A DNA stretch of 42,484 bases from contig JABDDQ010000015.1 of assembly GCA_013287545.1 (NCBI GenBank), positions 1 through 42,484 of the forward strand, in the 5' to 3' direction. Each line of letters begins with the position of its first letter. Within the stretch, counting starts at the first letter, position 1. Source of the DNA: Bacteroidota bacterium. Its GTDB lineage: Bacteria > Bacteroidota > Bacteroidia > B-17B0 > Aurantibacillaceae. The notes below the pieces were generated by a model that saw only the letters and a list, made by a program, of their open reading frames with translations, was not told the origin of the DNA and ran no database searches. This document shows positions 1 through 7,400 of the stretch, in pieces. Made by a program: the position numbers and the translations under genes.

Positions 1-122
1 GGGTTAAAAAGAGGATGATAGCCGGTTGATAGCGCCCAGCCATTTAAATTTCCTTGTTCAAAATCTACATTTGTACAAGCTGCCATAGGGGAGGGTGGTG
101 TGGCAAATTGCTTGTTTTGAGA
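1..122 (-). pseudogene. Inverted N-terminal fragment of a PKD-type secreted protein
   Basis: Read on the minus strand from about 122 down to 1 this stretch is open. It encodes a segment that looks like the end of a signal peptide (NFSQNKQFATPPSP) followed by MAACTNVDFEQGNLNGW and then ALSTGYHPLFN. The CTNxDFExGNLNGW pattern is typical of the first mature residues of large Bacteroidota PKD/CHU_C proteins. The plus-strand gene that starts right after it (LGYSLTGGHADRIEQ) looks like the continuation of that same N-terminal domain, so the two pieces probably belong to one gene and are now head to head. The fragment runs off the left edge. It could be a real inversion or a chimeric join in the assembly. 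Confidence 0.7.
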
Positions 123-3100
123 AAAGTTAGGATATTCTTTAACAGGTGGTCATGCCGACCGAATTGAACAAACATTTTTAGTAACCAATGCTAATAGCAA
201 TTATAGTTATAAATATGCCGTAGTACTTGAAGACCCTGGTCATCCTGTAAGTCAACAACCGGCTTTTACTGTAGAGATGTTTGATTCGTTAGGAAATCAA
301 ATTCCGTGTACCTATTATGATGTAGCTGCGGGGCAAGGCATTCCTGGCTTTCAGTCTTCTATCCTTCAATCTGACGTAATTTTTAAACCCTGGACAACCG
401 TAGCCGTAAACCTTACTGCTTATGTAGGACAAAATGTTACTATACGTTTTACAACCTATGATTGCGCTTTAGGCGGGCATTTTGGTTACGCTTATATAGA
501 TGGCTCTTGTCAATCATTTCAAATTATACAAAATAACACACTATGTTCTAACAGCACTACTCAATTGTGTGCTCCCTCAGGCTTCGCAGCTTATAGCTGG
601 ACAGGCCCGGGAGTTATAAGTGGTGCAACAACATCATGCGCAACTATTAATGCGGGTGGCATGTATAATGTAGTGCTTACTACAGTTACCGGCTGCGCCT
701 CTCCTATTGGTTTTAGTGTAACCACGGTACAAGCACCTACCGCATCTTTTACAACAGCTAATCAAACGTGCAGCAATCAATTAACTTATACAAATACATC
801 TATAGGAATTGGACTTACTTCTTCATGGAACTTTGGCGATGGGGCAACATCTACTTTAAATTCGCCGACACATATTTATACAGGCGCAGGAACCTACACA
901 AATACATTAATTGTATACTCCACCAATAGTTGCAGCGATACAACACGACAAAACGTAACTATTTTTCCAAAACCTAACGCACAGTTTGTTTTTACTCAGG
1001 CTTGTGCAACCAATACAGTTAATTTTAGTAACAGTTCTGCTGTTAGCGGAGGTACAATAGTTGGCAATAAATGGTCGTTTGGAGATGGAGGGACTTCTTT
1101 AATCTCAAGTCCCACGCACGTTTATGCAGCAGGTGGTAATTACAATGTACGACTTACCGTAACCGATAACAATACGTGTCAGGACAGTTTGTTAAAAGTA
1201 ACAGCTATATATTATTTACCCGTAGCAAGTTTTAATACACAGGCTGTTTGCCAGGGAAATAATATAGCGTTCAATAACACATCTACCGTTGTAGGTTCTA
1301 CACTAAGTAATTATGCATGGGATTTTACCAGTGATGGCATTATGGATAACTCCACACAAAACCCATCTAACATATATCCTACAAGCGGAACTTACTCTGT
1401 AACATTACAAGTAACAAGCGTACAGGGTTGTGTAAACACCATAACAAATACAGTTGTTGTTAACTCCAACCCCGGTGTTTTGTTTACAGTTAATAATGCC
1501 TGTACAGGAAGCAACTTTGCATTTACAAATAACTCAACGGTTGTAAACGGAAACATTACACAAAGCAGTTGGAATTTTGGTGATGGAACTACATCTATAC
1601 AAACTGCACCCCAACACATATATTCGCCAGCAGGCACTTATACTGTTAGCTTAACAGAAACAAGCAATCTTGGTTGTGTTTCAGTTGCAAGCAAAACGGT
1701 TACCGTGTATCCTAAACCTGTAGTAAATTTTTCTGCTAATGCAGTATGCCAACTGCAAGCAAATTCTTTTAATAATACATCTACAGTTTCAAGCGGAAGC
1801 ATTTCTAACTGGGGATGGGACTTTACCAGTGATGGATCGATAGATAACAATACACAAAACCCAAGCTACACCTATTCGCAAGGCGGAAATTTTAACTGTA
1901 CGTTACATGCCACTACCGATATGGGCTGTAAAGACTCTGTTACGAAACCTGTTACCGTTTATCTTAATCCTACTGCCAGCTTTACTTCACCTCCGGTTTG
2001 TAATGGAACTGCTACACAGTTTACGGATGCATCTACTTCACAAAATGGAACCGTTACCGGATGGGAATGGGATTATACCAGCAACGGTACGTTTGATAGT
2101 AACACACAAAATGCAAATACAGTTTATCCTACATACGGAACTTATTCTGTAACCTTACAAATAACAAGTTCGTTGGGTTGTTTAAGCAGTACTACACATA
2201 CGGTTGTAGTAAACCCAAACCCTACGGTTGCGTTTTCGGTTAATAATGCCTGTGCGGGTAGTAATTTTACTTTCGCAAATAATTCTACCATTGCAGCAAA
2301 TGGTAACATTGTACAAAACCTTTGGAATTATGGCGATGGAACTACTTCTACACAAGTAGCACCTCAGCACAGTTATGCAACAGCTAACACCTACAACATT
2401 ACGTTAACCGAAACAAGCAACTTTGGTTGTATAGCAAGTGTAAGTGAACCTGTTACGGCGTACCCTAAACCGACTATAAATTTTTCTACCAATCCGGTTT
2501 GTCAAGCGCAGGCAAGTGTTTTCAATAACACATCATCTATTGTAAGCGGCAGCATTGCATCGTACGGATGGGATTTTACCAGCAACGGCTCGATAGATAA
2601 CAGTAATGAAAATGCAACTTACACCTATACGCAAGGCGGTAGTTTTAATTGTACACTACATGCCACTTCAGATAAAGGCTGTGTAGATTCTGTAACAAAA
2701 GCAGTTACCATTTATTATAATCCTGTAGCAAATTTTACAGCACCTTCTACCTGCAATAATACAGCGGTGCAATTTACAGATGCATCTACTTCGCAAAATG
2801 GTAGTATTACGGTGTGGGATTGGGATTTTACCAGCGATGGCTCTATTGATAACCTATCTCAAAACCCGACTAACACATACGCCAGCGCCGGGTTATTTTT
2901 AGTAACCCTGCAAGTGCAAACTAATTATGGCTGTGTAAACGTTATTAAAAAATCGGTTCGTATAAATGCTACACCTGTGGCAGATTTGGGTGTAACACAG
3001 CAACAAGGTTGCCCCGATAACATGTGTGTGGGCATGATAAATAATTCGAGCATACAAGGTGGGACCATTTCGCATTGGTTATGGAATTTTGGCGACGGAA

Positions 3101-3765
3101 CAACCTCTACACAAAACTCGCCCGTGCATTGTTTTAAAACCGGCTTGTACAATGTTAGTTTAACTGCCACATCAGATAGCGGATGCAGTTCATCTTTTAC
3201 TTTAGCTAATGCTATTACTGTATGGCCTAAACCCGTGGCAGGTTTTGACTATACACCAAAAGATGTTGATGTTATAGACCCGACGGTTACTATTGTAAAC
3301 GAAGCGCAAGGAGCTACAACCTATTTATATTACATTTCAGATGGATACGTAGTTGCAGGTCATCCTACTTTTACACACACGTTCCCAAGTGAAAATCCGC
3401 AAAACTATACAGCATTACAAGTGGTTACCAATAGTTATGGTTGCAGAGACTCCATTGAGCACACCATTATTATAAACCCCGGCTTTACATTTTATATACC
3501 AAATGCTTTTACTCCTAACCACGATGGCACAAACGAAAACTTTAAAGGAATTGGCATTGGTATAAAAACATATACGCTAATGATTTTTGACCGTTGGGGC
3601 GAATTAATTTTTCAATCGGACGATTTAGAAAAAGGTTGGGATGGTACTTTTAAAGGTAAAGGTGGTGAGGTTGTGCAAGAAGGTGTTTATGTTTGGAAAG
3701 TGCAATTACGCGATGAAAAAAATAATGAGCATGATTTTAACGGAACGGTTTCTGTGATAAAATAA
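121..3765 (+). CDS. PKD-repeat surface/secreted protein with CHU_C-type C-terminal domain (5' end disrupted)
   Basis: This is a very large extracellular protein, probably exported by the type IX secretion system and used as a surface or matrix adhesin; its ligand cannot be told. From position 121 the frame reads LGYSLTGGHADRIEQ and then a jelly-roll-like domain. The first ATG is at 277, but the protein family clearly continues upstream, and frame 1 is closed by a stop at 118-120. After the N-terminal domain come about ten PKD domains with the WNFGDG or WDFTSDG core, then one degenerate copy. The end (about 90 residues, from FTFYIPNAFTPNHDGTNENF, with FDRWGELIF and a final GTVSVIK) matches the gliding-motility-associated C-terminal domain. 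There are many paired Cys, consistent with a periplasmic/extracellular protein. The missing 5' end appears on the opposite strand at 1-122. Confidence 0.85.
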   Translation, partial: EKLGYSLTGGHADRIEQTFLVTNANSNYSYKYAVVLEDPGHPVSQQPAFTVEMFDSLGNQIPCTYYDVAAGQGIPGFQSSILQSDVIFKPWTTVAVNLTAYVGQNVTIRFTTYDCALGGHFGYAYIDGSCQSFQIIQNNTLCSNSTTQLCAPSGFAAYSWTGPGVISGATTSCATINAGGMYNVVLTTVTGCASPIGFSVTTVQAPTASFTTANQTCSNQLTYTNTSIGIGLTSSWNFGDGATSTLNSPTHIYTGAGTYTNTLIVYSTNSCSDTTRQNVTIFPKPNAQFVFTQACATNTVNFSNSSAVSGGTIVGNKWSFGDGGTSLISSPTHVYAAGGNYNVRLTVTDNNTCQDSLLKVTAIYYLPVASFNTQAVCQGNNIAFNNTSTVVGSTLSNYAWDFTSDGIMDNSTQNPSNIYPTSGTYSVTLQVTSVQGCVNTITNTVVVNSNPGVLFTVNNACTGSNFAFTNNSTVVNGNITQSSWNFGDGTTSIQTAPQHIYSPAGTYTVSLTETSNLGCVSVASKTVTVYPKPVVNFSANAVCQLQANSFNNTSTVSSGSISNWGWDFTSDGSIDNNTQNPSYTYSQGGNFNCTLHATTDMGCKDSVTKPVTVYLNPTASFTSPPVCNGTATQFTDASTSQNGTVTGWEWDYTSNGTFDSNTQNANTVYPTYGTYSVTLQITSSLGCLSSTTHTVVVNPNPTVAFSVNNACAGSNFTFANNSTIAANGNIVQNLWNYGDGTTSTQVAPQHSYATANTYNITLTETSNFGCIASVSEPVTAYPKPTINFSTNPVCQAQASVFNNTSSIVSGSIASYGWDFTSNGSIDNSNENATYTYTQGGSFNCTLHATSDKGCVDSVTKAVTIYYNPVANFTAPSTCNNTAVQFTDASTSQNGSITVWDWDFTSDGSIDNLSQNPTNTYASAGLFLVTLQVQTNYGCVNVIKKSVRINATPVADLGVTQQQGCPDNMCVGMINNSSIQGGTISHWLWNFGDGTTSTQNSPVHCFKTGLYNVSLTATSDSGCSSSFTLANAITVWPKPVAGFDYTPKDVDVIDPTVTIVNEAQGATTYLYYISDGYVVAGHPTFTHTFPSENPQNYTALQVVTNSYGCRDSIEHTIIINPGFTFYIPNAFTPNHDGTNENFKGIGIGIKTYTLMIFDRWGELIFQSDDLEKGWDGTFKGKGGEVVQEGVYVWKVQLRDEKNNEHDFNGTVSVIK
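1474..2976 (+). repeat. Tandem duplication of a three-PKD-domain block
   Basis: Within the PKD protein, 1474-2223 and 2224-2976 encode two successive copies of the same three-domain block of about 250 residues. Matching landmarks are FTVNNACTGSNFAF against FSVNNACAGSNFTF, then FNCTLHATTDMGCKDSV against FNCTLHATSDKGCVDSV, then TDASTSQNGTVTGW against TDASTSQNGSITVW. The domain types alternate in the same order, so the gene grew by duplicating triplets and not single domains. Confidence 0.8.
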
Positions 3766-3778
3766 GTTATGTTACTTG

Positions 3779-3863
3779 TCATTTCGACCGTAGGGAGAAA
3801 TCTGTATTTGCAAACGACCTAATCCCAAATACAGATTTCTCAGTCGTGCCCCCTTCGAAATGG
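3779..3863. repeat. Palindromic interspersed repeat (REP-like)
   Basis: The arms contain a perfect 16-bp inverted repeat at 3795-3810 and 3826-3841 (GAGAAATCTGTATTTG and its complement). Outer arms CATTTCG (3780-3786) and CGAAATG (3856-3862) also pair. The GTCATTTCGAC...GGGAGAAATCT wording is one I recognise from interspersed intergenic repeats in many Bacteroidota genomes. It lies just after the PKD gene stop. Copies elsewhere in the genome cannot be checked here; there is no second copy in this window. Confidence 0.65.
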
Positions 3864-3886
3864 CAACGTAGTAAATAAGAAATAAA

Positions 3887-3915
3887 AAGCCGCTACACTT
3901 TTTGTGCAGCGGCTT
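3887..3915 (-). terminator. Intrinsic terminator of the pyrophosphatase gene
   Basis: A 12-bp stem (AAGCCGCTACAC against GTGCAGCGGCTT, one mismatch) with a 5-nt T loop ends 20 bp past the stop codon of the minus-strand pyrophosphatase gene. On the minus strand the stem is followed by a run of T. It could also stop plus-strand transcripts coming from the PKD gene. Confidence 0.75.
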
Positions 3916-3934
3916 AAAATAAATATTGTATCTT

Positions 3935-6724
3935 TTATTTTGCTACTTGGTCAGCTTCCATAGAAATAGTGATGGTAACATTTTCTCCAATACCAAGAGA
4001 AGTTCCTACGCCAAAATCTTTACGGTTAATTACTGTTTTACCTTCAAAACCTGCTACGTTAATTTTGCTTCCGTCTCTTTCATCTTGAGTTTTAGAACCC
4101 AAGTAGTTAAAAGATAAGTTAGCATCTTTAGTAACACCTTTCATAGTTAGTTTACCTTTTGCAATGTACCTGTATTCAGCACCTTCGGTAGTATCTTTTA
4201 CAATTTCAGATGCTTCGAACGATGCTTTTTTAAATTTAGCTACATCAAAAAACTCTTCTTTATCTTTTAAATGACCATCGCGCATTTCGCTTTGGGTGTT
4301 TAAAGAAGCGATATCTAACTGAACAAATATTTTTGGTCCGTTTGCGTTTTGTAAGTTAACAAAACCGCTATCAATGTTCACGGTTCCTTTAGTGCTTGAT
4401 ACAACGTGTACCACACTAAACTCAACTGAGCTATGAGAACCATCTACTTCAAAGTTACCATTTAACTCGCTAATATCTTTAAACGAAGCATTCATCATGC
4501 TGTCGCATTGAGTTTTACTTATGCAAGTGTGTTCTACACCATTAATGTTGCATTTAAAAATTTCTTGTCTCACCATATCACCACCTTCAACAACTGCTAT
4601 GTAAGGAGCAATTACAAGAGATACGATAGACATTAATTTAATTAAGATGTTCATTGACGGGCCAGAAGTATCTTTAAAAGGATCTCCCACAGTATCACCT
4701 GTAACAGATGCTTTGTGTGGTTCAGATTTTTTATAGAACATTTCGCCATTAATCATTACACCTTTTTCGAATGATTTTTTAGCGTTATCCCAAGCACCAC
4801 CTGCATTGCTTTGAAAAATACCCATTAACACACCGCTAACAGTTACACCTGCTAATAAACCACCTAACATTTCAGCCGAACTTGCATCAGCAAACATGCC
4901 TTTAAAACCAAAACCAACAAGTAATGGTGTTAGTAATGCAATGGCACCCGGTAAAATCATTTCACGAATAGATGCTTTAGTAGAAATAGCTACGCATTTT
5001 TCGTATTCAGGTTTTGCTTTATATTCCATAATGCCTGGAATTTCGCGGAACTGACGACGAACTTCTTGCACCATATCCATAGCTGCTTTACCAACTGCTT
5101 GGATACATAATGCAGAGAAAATAAACGGAATCATACCACCAACAAATAAAGCTGCTAACACCGGAGCTTTATAAATATTAATTGCATCGATGCCTGCAAC
5201 ACCAACAAAGGCTGCAAATAAAGCTAATGAAGTTAATGCTGCTGATGCAATTGCAAATCCTTTTCCGGTTGCTGCTGTAGTGTTACCTACGGCATCTAAA
5301 TTGTCGGTACGCTCACGAACTTCAGGAGGCAATTGGCTCATCTCAGCTATACCACCTGCGTTATCGGCAATTGGTCCGAATGCATCGATAGCTAATTGCA
5401 TAGCCGTAGTTGCCATCATACCGGCTGCAGCAATTGCCACACCATATAAACCGGCACAAACATAAGAACCCATAATGCCTGCTGCCAAAGTTAAAATAGG
5501 GATAACGGTTGATTTCATACCAACTGATAAACCACCAATAATGTTAGTAGCATGGCCTGTAGATGATTGTTGAATAATAGATAGTACCGGTTTTTTACCC
5601 ATTGCTGTATAGTACTCAGTAACAATACTCATAATAGCGCCAACAGCTGTACCCACTAAAATAGCACCAAATACACCCATTTTGGTAAATACTAAACCTC
5701 TTAATTCAATATTACCATCAGGTAACATCCAATTAACAACAAAATAAGATGCTATAACGGTAAGAATCATTGAAGACCAGTTACCCATGTTTAAGGCATT
5801 TTGTACATTCGATTTTTCATCTTTAATGCGAACAAAGAAAGTACCAACGATAGAGAAAATGATACCAAGACCACAAATAATCATTGGCAATAATATTGGA
5901 GACATGCCACCAAAATTATCTTTTACTGTAATTTCTTGACCTAACACCATGGTAGCTAAAATAGTTGCTACGTACGAACCAAATAAATCGGCTCCCATAC
6001 CGGCTACGTCACCTACGTTATCACCTACGTTATCGGCAATGGTTGCAGGGTTACGAACGTCATCTTCTGGGATACCTGCTTCAACTTTACCAACTAAGTC
6101 AGCACCAACGTCAGCTGCTTTTGTATAGATACCGCCACCTACACGTGCAAATAATGCGATAGATTCAGCACCTAAAGAGAACCCGGTTAAAACCTCGATA
6201 GCCGTTTTAACGGTATCAGCTCCTAAACCAGCAAACATAGATAAGAACGCAATGAATAAACCACCTAAACCTAATACAGCTAAACCAGCCACACCTAAGC
6301 CCATTACAGTACCACCTGTAAAAGATACTTTTAAGGCTTGTTGTAAGCTAGTGCGAGCTGCCTGTGTAGTACGAACGTTAGCTTTGGTAGCTACTTTCAT
6401 ACCGATATAACCGGCGGTAGCCGAAAATACAGCACCTATAATAAAGGCAATTGCAATTATCCAGCTTGAGTGAATTTCTTTACCGTTAACTTCGTGTATG
6501 GTGCCTGAGTACGCTAATAAAATAGCAGCAAACCCAACAAAAATACTTAACACTTTCCATTCTGCTTTTAAAAATGCCATAGCACCATCGGCTATATAAC
6601 CGGCAAGTTCTTGCATGTTTCTGTCGCCGGCATCTTGCTTGCTAACCCAAGCAGATTTGATGGCCATTACTAATAATCCCACTATACCAAGGGCAGGGAC
6701 TAAATAAATTATTGATTCGTTCAT
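3935..6724 (-). CDS. hppA: Membrane ion-pumping pyrophosphatase fused to a C-terminal YceI domain
   Basis: Residues 1 to about 735 form a multi-pass (family: 16 helices) membrane pyrophosphatase that hydrolyses PPi to pump H+ or Na+. The substrate motif [11 protein letters not shown] is at 205-215, and the Asp-rich [12 protein letters not shown] is at 231-242. GNTTAA has Ala where K+-independent enzymes have Lys, so K+ dependence is expected. The helix-6 position holds Gly (DLFGSY, G249) with no Glu nearby, while helix 5 has [14 protein letters not shown] (E187), the arrangement I recall for Flavobacterium-type H+ pumps. Residues about 755-929 are a YceI domain ([24 protein letters not shown]), a lipocalin-like fold that binds isoprenoid or other lipids. 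Known topology puts the pump C terminus outside the cytoplasm, so the YceI part should be periplasmic. The gene is monocistronic, with its own promoter and terminator. Confidence 0.92.
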   Translation of the reverse strand: MNESIIYLVPALGIVGLLVMAIKSAWVSKQDAGDRNMQELAGYIADGAMAFLKAEWKVLSIFVGFAAILLAYSGTIHEVNGKEIHSSWIIAIAFIIGAVFSATAGYIGMKVATKANVRTTQAARTSLQQALKVSFTGGTVMGLGVAGLAVLGLGGLFIAFLSMFAGLGADTVKTAIEVLTGFSLGAESIALFARVGGGIYTKAADVGADLVGKVEAGIPEDDVRNPATIADNVGDNVGDVAGMGADLFGSYVATILATMVLGQEITVKDNFGGMSPILLPMIICGLGIIFSIVGTFFVRIKDEKSNVQNALNMGNWSSMILTVIASYFVVNWMLPDGNIELRGLVFTKMGVFGAILVGTAVGAIMSIVTEYYTAMGKKPVLSIIQQSSTGHATNIIGGLSVGMKSTVIPILTLAAGIMGSYVCAGLYGVAIAAAGMMATTAMQLAIDAFGPIADNAGGIAEMSQLPPEVRERTDNLDAVGNTTAATGKGFAIASAALTSLALFAAFVGVAGIDAINIYKAPVLAALFVGGMIPFIFSALCIQAVGKAAMDMVQEVRRQFREIPGIMEYKAKPEYEKCVAISTKASIREMILPGAIALLTPLLVGFGFKGMFADASSAEMLGGLLAGVTVSGVLMGIFQSNAGGAWDNAKKSFEKGVMINGEMFYKKSEPHKASVTGDTVGDPFKDTSGPSMNILIKLMSIVSLVIAPYIAVVEGGDMVRQEIFKCNINGVEHTCISKTQCDSMMNASFKDISELNGNFEVDGSHSSVEFSVVHVVSSTKGTVNIDSGFVNLQNANGPKIFVQLDIASLNTQSEMRDGHLKDKEEFFDVAKFKKASFEASEIVKDTTEGAEYRYIAKGKLTMKGVTKDANLSFNYLGSKTQDERDGSKINVAGFEGKTVINRKDFGVGTSLGIGENVTITISMEADQVAK

Positions 6725-6750
6725 ATTTTTAAATTAAATATTGAGGGGGG

Positions 6751-6781
6751 CAAAACTATAAATTATCTGTTAATTATCAAA
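6751..6781 (-). promoter_or_regulatory. Promoter of the pyrophosphatase gene
   Basis: On the minus strand, TTTG (complement of 6778-6781) is followed by exactly 19 bases and then TAGTTTTG (complement of 6751-6758). This is a full match to the Bacteroidota -33 TTTG / -7 TAnnTTTG consensus. The expected start of transcription is about 20 bases before the ATG at 6724. Confidence 0.75.
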
Positions 6782-6956
6782 CCCTATTTAATTAATTGAT
6801 AATAAGGTGTTTTTGGGCTGTATTTTGGTTGTTTTCACTCCATTTTTAACAAGAAATCGTCAAAAATTGGGTTTTGAGGCTGCAAAAGTGGTTTTTAACA
6901 AAAAGGAGGGATTTATAAATATCAAGAGTAGAATATAATTGGTGGGGTCTAATGCA

Positions 6957-7384
6957 TGTACTTTGAGCCAAAAGTGTTGTAGCAATATTATATATATAGG
7001 GCTTTTGCTACTACTACAACACTATATGCCATTATTTGTACTTTGAGCCAAAAGTGGTGTAGTAAAAAATATACATAGGGCTTTTACTACTACACCACCA
7101 ATTTGTACACTTGTTTTAACAGATAGATCTCTATTTATAAAGTGGTGTTGCAGCAAATACATATAAGGCTTTTGCTACAACAACAACGATATATATATAT
7201 ATTATTTTTTGTACTTATTTATTACTTTTTACATAATGGTGTAGTAGTAGTAAAGTGTATAGCAAATTGAGTTACTACACCACTATTTATAGTTATTTAT
7301 ATTGATATATGTAATTTGTACTTTGAGTCAAAAGTGTTGTAGTAGTAGCAAAGTGTATAGCAAATTGAATTGCTACAACACTTT
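6957..7384. repeat. Array of five related hairpins in a 677-bp gene-free gap
   Basis: The gap 6725-7400 has no convincing gene. It holds five inverted repeats: arms 6974-6985/7005-7022, 7054-7065/7084-7098, 7142-7156/7172-7187, 7237-7253/7272-7284 and 7334-7351/7370-7381. Arms are either GTGTTGTAG...CAA pairing with TTGCTACAACAC (first, fifth) or GTGGTGTAG...TAA pairing with TTACTACACCAC (second, fourth); the third is mixed. Both arms change together, so pairing is kept. Arm length varies by TAG/CTA triplets. A shared leader TGTACTTTGAGYCAAAA precedes the first, second and fifth. Loops fall into two kinds: ATAGGGCTTTT-like (first to third) and AGTGTATAGCAAATTGA (fourth, fifth). Function unknown; a MITE family, structured RNA or terminator cluster are options. 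Confidence 0.75.
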
Positions 7385-7400
7385 TTGAGAAGTAAAACAC

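Noticed and set aside
5190-5465. 91-residue Ala/Pro-rich frame on the plus strand
   Set aside because: Antisense shadow of the highly conserved pyrophosphatase region; Ala-rich composition comes from the sense codons.
7189-7204. AT dinucleotide run as a possible origin or unwinding element
   Set aside because: Only about 16 bases long, lying between two hairpins, with no DnaA-box cluster or dnaA/dnaN genes nearby.
6957-7384. CRISPR-like array
   Set aside because: The repeats are hairpins with variable arms and no unique spacers of constant length, and no cas genes are near.
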